5,504 bases of DNA. It comes from DATEMK01 sp035275625. Lineage in GTDB: Bacteria; Bacteroidota; Bacteroidia; AKYH767-A; OLB10. The notes beneath the pieces are model-generated. The model did no database searches. It saw only the letters and a program-made list of their open reading frames with translations, and was not told the origin of the DNA. The DNA lies in the NCBI GenBank assembly GCA_035275625.1, contig DATEMK010000373.1:1-5504 (forward strand), in the 5' to 3' direction. Both the position numbers and the translations under genes were made by a program. Each line of letters begins with the position of its first letter. The first letter of the stretch is position 1. Below, one piece after another: positions 1 to 5,504 of the stretch.

Positions 1-176
1 ATCGGGGTGTGTGAAGGGGTCAAAAAACAGTTCAGTTACCGGTGGTATTTTCAGAAAAAAAACTAATTCCTAACTCTTAAAAAAACAAGTGAACAAAGAG
101 GTTCTTAATGCTTCCAACGGAACCTTATTTTATAAATCAAATTAAATAATCACAATTAAAACAAACAAATAATAAA
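1..176. other. Region upstream of rplL with no recognisable gene
   Basis: No gene can be supported here. In this cluster rplJ (uL10) normally lies just before rplL, so its 3' end might be expected. Two + strand frames are open from base 1 and end at TAA 64-66 and TAA 71-73. Their translations (21 and 23 residues, rich in Lys, Ser and aromatics) do not resemble the end of uL10 as I know it. The third frame stops at 12-14. From about 75 the DNA is strongly A/T-rich and has runs of A, as is usual for an untranslated leader. No TTTG occurs in this stretch, so no standard Bacteroidota promoter is seen. The most likely reading is a long rplJ-rplL spacer whose upstream gene ends outside the window. 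Confidence 0.5.
98..126 (+). promoter_or_regulatory. Weak hairpin in the rplL leader
   Basis: AGGTTC (99-104) is the exact reverse complement of GAACCT (120-125), with G-U pairs possible at 98/126 and 105/119. It encloses a loop of about 15 bases and is followed by the T-rich stretch TTATTTTAT. It could be a weak attenuator or a processing hairpin in the rplL leader. The stem is short and the loop large, so chance is a real alternative. Confidence 0.25.
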
Positions 177-557
177 ATGGCAGATTTAAAAGTTTTCGCA
201 GAACAATTAGTGGGGCTTACTGTAAAAGAAGTAAGCGAACTCGCTAAAATATTGAAAGATGAGTATGGCATTGAGCCGGCAGCAGCAGCTCCTGTAATGA
301 TGGCAGGTGGCGGGGCAGGTGGTGGCGCAGCGGCAGCAGAGGAAAAATCAACTTTCGATGTGGTTCTTAAAGCAGCCGGTGGCGCTAAGCTCGCAGTAGT
401 TAAGCTGGTAAAAGAAATTTCCGGATTAGGATTGAAAGAAGCCAAAGACCTGGTGGACGCTGCTCCAAAACCTGTTAAAGAAGGTGTTTCAAAAGAAGAA
501 GCAAACTCAATTAAACAGCAATTGGAAGAAGCAGGAGCAGAGGTTGAAGTCAAATAA
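177..557 (+). CDS. rplL: Large ribosomal subunit protein bL12 (L7/L12)
   Basis: bL12 is the multicopy, flexible stalk protein of the 50S subunit. Dimers bind uL10 and recruit and stimulate the translational GTPases (EF-Tu, EF-G, IF2, RF3). The 126 residues match the usual family length. Residues 1-34 form the helical dimerisation and uL10-binding domain. Residues 35-56 are the flexible hinge, here very rich in Ala and Gly. Residues 57-126 are the globular factor-binding domain, with the signature TFDVVLKAAGGAKLAVVK, then GLGLKEAKDLVD, and the ending EEAGAEVEVK, nearly identical to E. coli. The ATG at 177 is chosen because MADLKVFAEQLVGL aligns with the family N-terminus. There is no Shine-Dalgarno motif; the upstream bases are almost all A/T, with A at -3, as is common in Bacteroidota. 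It is followed after 141 bases by rpoB. Nothing is missing or truncated. Confidence 0.98.
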   Translation: MADLKVFAEQLVGLTVKEVSELAKILKDEYGIEPAAAAPVMMAGGGAGGGAAAAEEKSTFDVVLKAAGGAKLAVVKLVKEISGLGLKEAKDLVDAAPKPVKEGVSKEEANSIKQQLEEAGAEVEVK

Positions 558-569
558 AAACATTCATCA

Positions 570-585
570 AACTATTTTTATAGTT
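570..585 (+). promoter_or_regulatory. Small AT-rich hairpin just after rplL
   Basis: AACTAT (570-575) and ATAGTT (580-585) are exact reverse complements around a TTTT loop. The stem begins 12 bases after the rplL stop codon. Its right arm (580-585) shares bases 582-585 with the lower stem of the next hairpin (582-617), so both cannot fully form together. Alone it is too weak to terminate. It may be an alternative fold of the spacer RNA, or chance in AT-rich DNA. Confidence 0.3.
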
Positions 586-630
586 CTCTGGTCCCTCCTG
601 AGGAGGGACTGAGAGCTGTGTCTTTTATTT
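582..630 (+). terminator. Long GC-rich hairpin with T-rich tail, likely rplL-rpoB attenuator or processing site
   Basis: The upper stem is 8 perfect base pairs, GTCCCTCC (591-598) with GGAGGGAC (602-609), closed by a 3-base loop. After a small internal loop (589-590 / 610) a lower stem pairs 582-588 with 611-617, seven pairs including one G-U. The T-rich stretch TCTTTTATTT (621-630) follows, starting three bases after the lower stem. The shape fits a partial intrinsic terminator, or a double-stranded RNA target such as an RNase III site; both are known in the E. coli rplL-rpoB spacer. Because rpoB follows in the same direction and is essential, read-through or re-initiation must occur. The hairpin is clear in the sequence; its function is inferred. 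Confidence 0.65.
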
Positions 631-631
631 C

Positions 632-657
632 CGCCAGTTTGCTGGCGTTTTGTTCTT
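632..657 (+). terminator. Intrinsic terminator-like hairpin before rpoB (second attenuator)
   Basis: CGCCAG (632-637) pairs perfectly with CTGGCG (642-647) around the 4-base loop TTTG (638-641). TTTTGTTCTT (648-657) follows directly. A short GC-rich stem, tight loop and immediate T-tract are the classic form of an intrinsic terminator. It sits 14 bases after the end of the long hairpin, so the two form a tandem pair between rplL and rpoB. It probably lowers, rather than ends, transcription into rpoB. Its loop is also the -33 box of a promoter match. Confidence 0.7.
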
Positions 658-667
658 AATAATTTTG
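638..667 (+). promoter_or_regulatory. Putative Bacteroidota-type promoter for rpoB
   Basis: TTTG at 638-641 and TAATTTTG at 660-667 match the -33 (TTTG) and -7 (TAnnTTTG) elements of the primary sigma factor in Bacteroidota exactly. The 18-base gap lies inside the reported 17-23 range. Transcription would start at about 672-676, giving an rpoB leader of roughly 25 bases and bypassing both terminator-like hairpins. The DNA after the -7 box is nearly pure A/T. The -33 box lies in the loop of the terminator hairpin at 632-647 and the T-tract fills the spacer, so the two signals are interleaved. The match is exact but short, and AT-rich spacers produce such matches by chance. Confidence 0.5.
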
Positions 668-698
668 AGTATTAATATTAATTAAAAATAACTATCCA

Positions 699-3600
699 TT
701 GGGCGCCATACACAACACACCGCAAAAAATAACTTCCAAAAGGATAAGTTTCGCTTCCAACAAGCAAACGATCAGTTACCCTGATTTCCTCGAAATTCAG
801 TTACAGTCTTTCCAGGATTTTTTCCAGTTGGAAACCACTTCTGACAACCGTCACAATGAAGGATTGTTCAAAGTGTTCAGCGAAAACTTCCCGATTTCAG
901 ATTCAAGAAATAATTTCGTTCTTGAATTCATTGATTATTTTATTGATCCTCCCAGATATTCTCTCGAAGAATGTATCGAAAGGGGATTAACATACAGCGT
1001 TCCTTTAAAAGCAAAATTGAAGCTGTATTGTACCGATCCTGAGCATGAGGATTTTGAAACCATCGTGCAGGACGTTTATCTCGGCACAATCCCTTACATG
1101 ACTCCGAAAGGAACATTTGTAATTAACGGGGCGGAACGTGTGGTTGTTTCCCAGTTGCACCGTTCACCGGGAGTATTTTTCGGGCAAAGCCGTCACGCCA
1201 ACGGAACCAAGCTGTATTCAGCAAGGGTTATTCCTTTCAAAGGTTCATGGATCGAATTTGCAACTGACATCAACAATGTCATGTATGCATACATTGACCG
1301 TAAGAAAAAATTCCCGGTAACAACATTGCTGCGTGCCATTGGTTTCCAGACCGACAAAGACATTCTTGAAATATTCGGTCTTGCCGATGAAGTAAAAGTA
1401 AGTAAAGCAGCCTTGAAGAAAATGGTAGGACGCAAAATGGCTGCAAGGGTTTTGAAAACATGGGTGGAAGATTTCGTGGATGAGGATACCGGTGAAGTTG
1501 TTTCCATTGAGCGTAATGAAGTAATTCTTGAACGTGAAATCATTCTTGAAGACCAGCATATTGACCTGATCATTGATGCAGGTGTGAAATCAATTATTTT
1601 TCATAAAGACGAAGCAAGCGCAAGTGATTATGCAATCATGTACAACACGCTTCAGAAAGATACATCCAACAGCCAGAAAGAAGCTGTGGAGCATATCTAT
1701 CGCCAGTTGAGAAATGCAGAACCGCCTGATGAGGAAACGGCAAGAGGCATCATTGATAAATTATTTTTCTCTGATAAAAGATACGATCTTGGAGAAGTTG
1801 GAAGATACCGGATTAATAAAAAATTAAATATTAATACCCCGGAAAATACCAAAGTCTTAACAAAAGAAGACATTATTTTAATTATTAAATATTTGATTTC
1901 GCTGATCAATTCAAAAGCGGATGTGGATGACATTGATCATTTGAGCAACAGGAGAGTTAAAACTGTTGGTGAGCAATTGTTCTCACAATTCGGAGTAGGG
2001 TTGGCGCGCATGGCAAGAACCATCCGTGAGCGTATGAACGTTCGTGATAATGAAGTGTTCACTCCTGCTGACCTGATCAATGCAAAAACGCTTTCTTCAG
2101 TTATCAATTCTTTCTTTGGAACCAACCAGCTTTCCCAGTTCATGGATCAGACAAATCCTCTTGCGGAAATTACGCATAAGAGAAGGTTGTCTGCACTTGG
2201 GCCAGGCGGTTTGTCGAGAGAACGCGCGGGCTTTGAAGTTCGTGACGTTCACTACACACACTATGGTCGTTTATGCACCATTGAAACGCCTGAAGGTCCG
2301 AACATCGGTTTGATTTCTTCCCTCTGTGTGTATGCTAAAATTAATAACCTTGGTTTTATTGCAACTCCTTATCGTACCGTTACAAATGGTAAAGTGGATG
2401 TTGATAAAGATGTTATTTACCTGACTGCAGAAGAAGAAGATTCAAAAGTTATTGCCCAGGCAAATGCGCAAATAGATGCAAAAGGACATTTTAATGAAGC
2501 TAAAATAAAAGCGCGTTTTGAAGGCGATTTTCCGATTGTTGAACCTGATAAAGTTCACTTAATGGACGTTGCGCCAAACCAGATTGCTTCGATAGCCGCT
2601 TCATTAATTCCATTTCTTGAACATGATGATGCAAACCGTGCGCTCATGGGATCGAACATGCAACGGCAGGCAGTTCCGCTGCTGCGGCCGGAAGCTCCCA
2701 TTGTAGGAACAGGGCTTGAAGGTATTGTTGTTCGTGACTCGCGTGTACTTGTTAATGCTGCGCATGATGGCACGATTGAATATGTGGATGCAAATGAAAT
2801 TCATATTCGCAGCACAAGAGATGATGATGAAAAGCTCGTCAGCTTTGATGATGATTTGCAGGTGTACCGTCTCACAAAATTCCAGAAAACAAATCAGAAT
2901 ACCTGTGTAAACTTAAAACCCATTGTTAAGAAAAGTGAGAAAGTGAAGGCGGGACAAGTATTGTGCGAAGGTTATGCAACCCAGGACGGTGAACTTGCTC
3001 TCGGAAGAAATCTTAAAGTGGCATTCATGCCCTGGAAAGGATACAACTTTGAAGATGCTATTGTAATTTCTGAAAGAGTGGTGAGAGAAGATATTTTCAC
3101 TTCTGTACACGTAGATGAATACAGTCTTGAAGTGCGTGATACAAAACGCGGACTGGAAGAATTAACAGCGGATATACCTAACGTTAGTGAAGAAGCAACG
3201 CGTGAATTGGATGAAAATGGGTTGATCCGCGTAGGCGCTGAAGTAAATGAAGGCGATATTCTTATCGGTAAGATCACTCCGAAAGGAGAAACTGACCCTT
3301 CACCTGAAGAAAAATTATTGCGCGCGATTTTCGGAGACAAAGCGGGTGATGTGAAAGATGCTTCGCTGAAAGTTCCGCCATCAGTAAAAGGAGTTGTGAT
3401 CAACAAAAAACTTTTTTCAAGAGCAATTAAGGAAAAAGTAAATAAGAATGAGGAGAAACAGATCCTTACCAAGCTGGATGATGAGCAGGCAAAATCTTTA
3501 GCCGAAATAAGAACAAAGCTGATTGACAAATTATTCATTCTTGTAAGCGGAAAAACATCACAGGGAGTAACTGATCTATACAAAGAAATTGTTGTTCCAA

Positions 3601-4526
3601 AAGGTTCAAAGTTCACACAGAAAATTTTGCAGGACATTGATTATTCTACGATCAATCCTACTAAATGGACTACTGATAAAGAGAAGAATGAAATGATCAA
3701 TCAGCTGCTCCATAATTATAATATTAAAATGAATGATACTATCGGTTCATTCAAACGAAAGAAATTTGCTTTAACCATCGGTGATGAATTACCTGCCGGA
3801 ATTGTTCAGCTTGCAAAAGTTTACATAGCTAAAAAACGCAAGCTTAAAGTAGGGGATAAGATGGCTGGCCGTCACGGAAATAAAGGTATTGTTGCGAAAA
3901 TTGTTCGTGATGAAGACATGCCTTATCTCGAAGACGGAACTCCAGTTGATATAGTTCTCAACCCGCTGGGTGTGCCTTCACGTATGAACCTGGGCCAGAT
4001 TTATGAAACCATCCTGGCATGGGCAGGACAAAAGTTAGGTGTGAAGTTTGCCACTCCGATTTTTGACGGAGCTTCCATTGCTGATATTGATGGCTACATT
4101 AACAAGGCAGGTCTTCCGAAATTCGGCAGCACTTTTTTATATGATGGCGGCACAGGAGAGAAATTTGATCAGCCGGCAACAGTTGGAATTATTTATATGC
4201 TGAAGCTTGGACACATGGTGGATGATAAAATGCATGCACGTTCTATCGGACCGTATTCACTCATTACGCAGCAGCCCCTTGGCGGAAAATCACAGTTCGG
4301 AGGTCAGCGTTTCGGTGAAATGGAAGTTTGGGCAATTGAAGCATTCGGAGCTGCAAACATTCTGCAGGAATTGCTCACCGTAAAATCTGATGATGTAATA
4401 GGCAGGGCAAAAGCCTATGAAGCAATTGTAAAAGGTGAAAACCTCGGAACTCCCGGCATTCCTGAATCATTCAATGTATTGCTTCATGAATTACGCGGAT
4501 TGTGTTTAAAAATAACTCTTGAATAA
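699..4526 (+). CDS. rpoB: DNA-directed RNA polymerase subunit beta
   Basis: The beta subunit of RNA polymerase forms one jaw of the enzyme, part of the active site and the rifampicin pocket. The 1275 residues are complete. In order: protrusion and lobe (about 25-480, with VVVSQLHRSPGVFF at 148-161), fork/rifampicin region (474-540), external region (about 560-650), hybrid-binding and flap region (about 650-1190; NFEDA with E785 and D786; GDKMAGRHGNKG with K1054 and K1062, equivalent to E. coli K1065 and K1073), and the C-terminal clamp part (SLITQQPLGGKSQFGGQRFG, from 1187). Residues about 908-1022 are a charged, helical insertion in the place of the E. coli beta insertion SI2. D483, H493, R496, S498 and L500 keep the rifampicin-sensitive states of E. 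coli D516, H526, R529, S531 and L533. TTG at 699 is the only usual start codon between an in-frame stop (666-668) and the conserved ISFASNK segment; no Shine-Dalgarno motif precedes it. rpoC follows after 92 bases. Confidence 0.97.
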   Translation: MGAIHNTPQKITSKRISFASNKQTISYPDFLEIQLQSFQDFFQLETTSDNRHNEGLFKVFSENFPISDSRNNFVLEFIDYFIDPPRYSLEECIERGLTYSVPLKAKLKLYCTDPEHEDFETIVQDVYLGTIPYMTPKGTFVINGAERVVVSQLHRSPGVFFGQSRHANGTKLYSARVIPFKGSWIEFATDINNVMYAYIDRKKKFPVTTLLRAIGFQTDKDILEIFGLADEVKVSKAALKKMVGRKMAARVLKTWVEDFVDEDTGEVVSIERNEVILEREIILEDQHIDLIIDAGVKSIIFHKDEASASDYAIMYNTLQKDTSNSQKEAVEHIYRQLRNAEPPDEETARGIIDKLFFSDKRYDLGEVGRYRINKKLNINTPENTKVLTKEDIILIIKYLISLINSKADVDDIDHLSNRRVKTVGEQLFSQFGVGLARMARTIRERMNVRDNEVFTPADLINAKTLSSVINSFFGTNQLSQFMDQTNPLAEITHKRRLSALGPGGLSRERAGFEVRDVHYTHYGRLCTIETPEGPNIGLISSLCVYAKINNLGFIATPYRTVTNGKVDVDKDVIYLTAEEEDSKVIAQANAQIDAKGHFNEAKIKARFEGDFPIVEPDKVHLMDVAPNQIASIAASLIPFLEHDDANRALMGSNMQRQAVPLLRPEAPIVGTGLEGIVVRDSRVLVNAAHDGTIEYVDANEIHIRSTRDDDEKLVSFDDDLQVYRLTKFQKTNQNTCVNLKPIVKKSEKVKAGQVLCEGYATQDGELALGRNLKVAFMPWKGYNFEDAIVISERVVREDIFTSVHVDEYSLEVRDTKRGLEELTADIPNVSEEATRELDENGLIRVGAEVNEGDILIGKITPKGETDPSPEEKLLRAIFGDKAGDVKDASLKVPPSVKGVVINKKLFSRAIKEKVNKNEEKQILTKLDDEQAKSLAEIRTKLIDKLFILVSGKTSQGVTDLYKEIVVPKGSKFTQKILQDIDYSTINPTKWTTDKEKNEMINQLLHNYNIKMNDTIGSFKRKKFALTIGDELPAGIVQLAKVYIAKKRKLKVGDKMAGRHGNKGIVAKIVRDEDMPYLEDGTPVDIVLNPLGVPSRMNLGQIYETILAWAGQKLGVKFATPIFDGASIADIDGYINKAGLPKFGSTFLYDGGTGEKFDQPATVGIIYMLKLGHMVDDKMHARSIGPYSLITQQPLGGKSQFGGQRFGEMEVWAIEAFGAANILQELLTVKSDDVIGRAKAYEAIVKGENLGTPGIPESFNVLLHELRGLCLKITLE

Positions 4527-4538
4527 AATCAGTTCATA

Positions 4539-4609
4539 GTTATTGAGTTATTGAGTTATTAAAATCTGGATAACTCAATAACTCAATAACCCAATAACTT
4601 AATAACTCA
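4539..4609. repeat. 8-bp tandem repeat forming a 21-bp perfect inverted repeat between rpoB and rpoC
   Basis: The right half (4570-4609) holds five head-to-tail 8-bp units: ATAACTCA, ATAACTCA, ATAACCCA, ATAACTTA, ATAACTCA. The left half (4539-4559) holds two and a half units in the opposite orientation (TGAGTTAT). Bases 4539-4559 are the exact reverse complement of 4570-4590, with a 10-base loop (4560-4569), giving a 21-bp AT-rich stem in the mRNA. It begins 13 bases after the rpoB stop and the stem ends 28 bases before the rpoC ATG. No T-tract follows, so it is not a usual intrinsic terminator. It may be a processing or stability hairpin, a control of rpoC translation, or a self-expanding intergenic repeat. 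A unit-like ATAACTC also occurs in the last codons of rpoB (4512-4518). Confidence 0.9.
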
Positions 4610-4618
4610 TTCAAAAAT

Positions 4619-5504
4619 ATGGCAGCAAAAAAAGATATAAAAATCAAAAGTAATTTTTCAAGGATCACTATTAGTCTTGCTTCTCCCGAAAATATCCTGG
4701 AGCAATCAAGCGGTGAAGTATTGAAACCGGAAACGATTAATTACAGAACGTATAAACCGGAAAGAGACGGTTTGTTTTGTGAACGGATTTTTGGCCCTGT
4801 AAAAGACTGGGAATGCCATTGCGGAAAATATAAGCGCATCCGTTATAAAGGAATCGTATGCGACCGCTGCGGAGTGGAAGTAACAGAAAAGAAAGTAAGA
4901 AGAGAGCGCATGGGCCACATTCAGCTCGTAGTTCCCGTTGCGCACATCTGGTATTTCCGTTCATTGCCGAATAAAATCGGTTATTTGTTAGGCTTACCAA
5001 CAAAAAAATTAGACCTGATTATTTATTATGAGAGATATGTCGTAATCCAGGCTGGTATAAAAGAGCAGGATGGCGTTCAATACCTTGATTTTTTAACGGA
5101 AGAAGAATACCTCGCCATTCTTGACGGATTACCAAAAGATAACCAGCATCTTGATGACGCTGATCCGAATAAGTTTATTGCGAAAATGGGAGCGGATGGA
5201 TTGTACGATTTGCTTTCTAAATTGAAACTGGATGAGCTGTCTTTTGCATTGCGCCACCAGGCGAATAATGAAACTTCGCAGCAGAGAAAAAATGAAGCGC
5301 TGAAACGCTTGCAGGTTGTGGAAGCATTCCGCAATGCAAATGGCCACATTGAGAATCATCCCGAATGGATGATTGTAAAAGTGGTTCCTGTTATTCCCCC
5401 GGAACTTCGTCCTCTCGTACCGTTAGACGGTGGTCGTTTTGCTACTTCTGATCTGAATGATTTATACAGGAGAGTAATCATCCGTAACAACCGTTTAAAG
5501 CGTC
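4619..5504 (+). CDS. rpoC: DNA-directed RNA polymerase subunit beta' (N-terminal part, cut by window end)
   Basis: The beta' subunit forms the RNA polymerase clamp and carries the catalytic Mg-binding loop. Only 295 codons plus one base are present; Bacteroidota RpoC is normally about 1400 residues, so the catalytic NADFDGD motif lies beyond the window. ATG 4619 gives MAAKKDIKIKSNFSRITISL, which runs straight into the conserved SPENILEQSSGEVLKPETINYR. Residues 64-84 hold the clamp zinc site, with C66, C68, C81 and C84 in the spacing of E. coli C70/C72/C85/C88. Then follow VAHIWYFRSLPNKIGYLLG (107-125), an acidic variable stretch (about 148-185), and PPELRPLVPLDGGRFATSDL (260-279) leading to NDLYRRVIIRNNRLKR at 280-295, the start of the lid/rudder region. 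No Shine-Dalgarno motif precedes the start; the upstream bases are TTCAAAAAT. The frame is intact to the last base, and the gene is almost certainly cotranscribed with rpoB. Confidence 0.97.
   Translation, partial: MAAKKDIKIKSNFSRITISLASPENILEQSSGEVLKPETINYRTYKPERDGLFCERIFGPVKDWECHCGKYKRIRYKGIVCDRCGVEVTEKKVRRERMGHIQLVVPVAHIWYFRSLPNKIGYLLGLPTKKLDLIIYYERYVVIQAGIKEQDGVQYLDFLTEEEYLAILDGLPKDNQHLDDADPNKFIAKMGADGLYDLLSKLKLDELSFALRHQANNETSQQRKNEALKRLQVVEAFRNANGHIENHPEWMIVKVVPVIPPELRPLVPLDGGRFATSDLNDLYRRVIIRNNRLKR

Noticed and set aside
126..133. TATTTTAT as a possible -7 promoter box for rplL
   Set aside because: It lacks the final TTTG pattern and there is no TTTG -33 box anywhere in bases 1-176.
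137..553. Reverse-strand open frame of 138 codons covering rplL
   Set aside because: It is the antisense of rplL; its low-complexity Ala/Pro stretch is simply the complement of the Ala/Gly-rich hinge.
618..659. Possible 13-codon GTG-started leader peptide preceded by AGGAGG
   Set aside because: The AGGAGG is one arm of the strong hairpin and so is buried, Bacteroidota rarely use Shine-Dalgarno motifs, and the peptide has no feature of a known leader.
1801..1900. AT-rich patch inside rpoB that might mark recombination
   Set aside because: The protein here (KKLNINTPENTKVLTKEDI and onward) follows the family normally; the composition is explained by Lys, Asn and Ile codons.
2972..3637. Long reverse-strand open frame of 221 codons inside rpoB
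   Set aside because: It lies wholly antisense to a highly conserved part of rpoB, is very rich in Ser, Phe and Leu as antisense shadows are, and matches no family I recognise.
4539..4590. Repeat array between rpoB and rpoC considered as a CRISPR or as an intrinsic terminator
   Set aside because: Units are 8 bp and contiguous with no spacers, which excludes CRISPR; the stem is AT-rich and has no following T-tract, which argues against a terminator.
4706..5359. Several overlapping reverse-strand open frames under the rpoC start
   Set aside because: The + strand encodes an unmistakable RpoC N-terminus through this whole stretch; the reverse frames have no recognisable domains or start signals.

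Overview
The window is a conserved housekeeping locus, the rplL-rpoB-rpoC segment of the bacterial ribosomal-protein/RNA-polymerase cluster, all on the + strand. The RpoB and RpoC sequences point to the phylum Bacteroidota: the segments NEGLF near RpoB residue 53, DVHYTHYGRLC at 516-526 and the RpoC opening SPENILEQSSGEVLKPETINY are typical of that group. Three further signs agree. None of the three start codons has a Shine-Dalgarno sequence, and each is preceded by AT-rich DNA. A Bacteroidota-type promoter (TTTG / TAnnTTTG) lies before rpoB. The genes have moderate-to-low GC. I cannot assign a genus.

Layout. 1-176: no recognisable gene; I expected the end of rplJ but could not see it. It contains one weak hairpin. 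177-557: rplL, ribosomal protein bL12, complete. 558-698: a 141-base spacer packed with signals: a small AT-rich hairpin, a long GC-rich hairpin with a T-rich tail, a compact terminator-like hairpin with a T-tract, and a promoter match whose -33 box falls in the loop of that last hairpin. 699-4526: rpoB, 1275 codons, complete, starting at TTG. 4527-4618: a 92-base spacer made mostly of an 8-bp tandem repeat arranged as a perfect 21-bp inverted repeat. 4619-5504: the first 295 codons of rpoC, cut by the window end.

How the parts fit. rplL makes a multicopy ribosomal stalk protein; rpoB and rpoC make the two large RNA polymerase subunits, needed in smaller amounts. In E. coli the rplL-rpoB spacer holds a partial terminator and an RNase III site that lower rpoBC expression relative to the ribosomal genes. 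The hairpins at 570-657 look like a counterpart in this lineage, and the promoter at 638-667 could give rpoB its own transcription. The rpoB-rpoC spacer hairpin has no T-tract, so it looks like a processing, stability or translation element or simply an expanded repeat.

No exotic or new enzymatic system is visible. The points worth a second look are all in the two spacers, plus the TTG start of rpoB and a substitution in a normally invariant RpoB loop.
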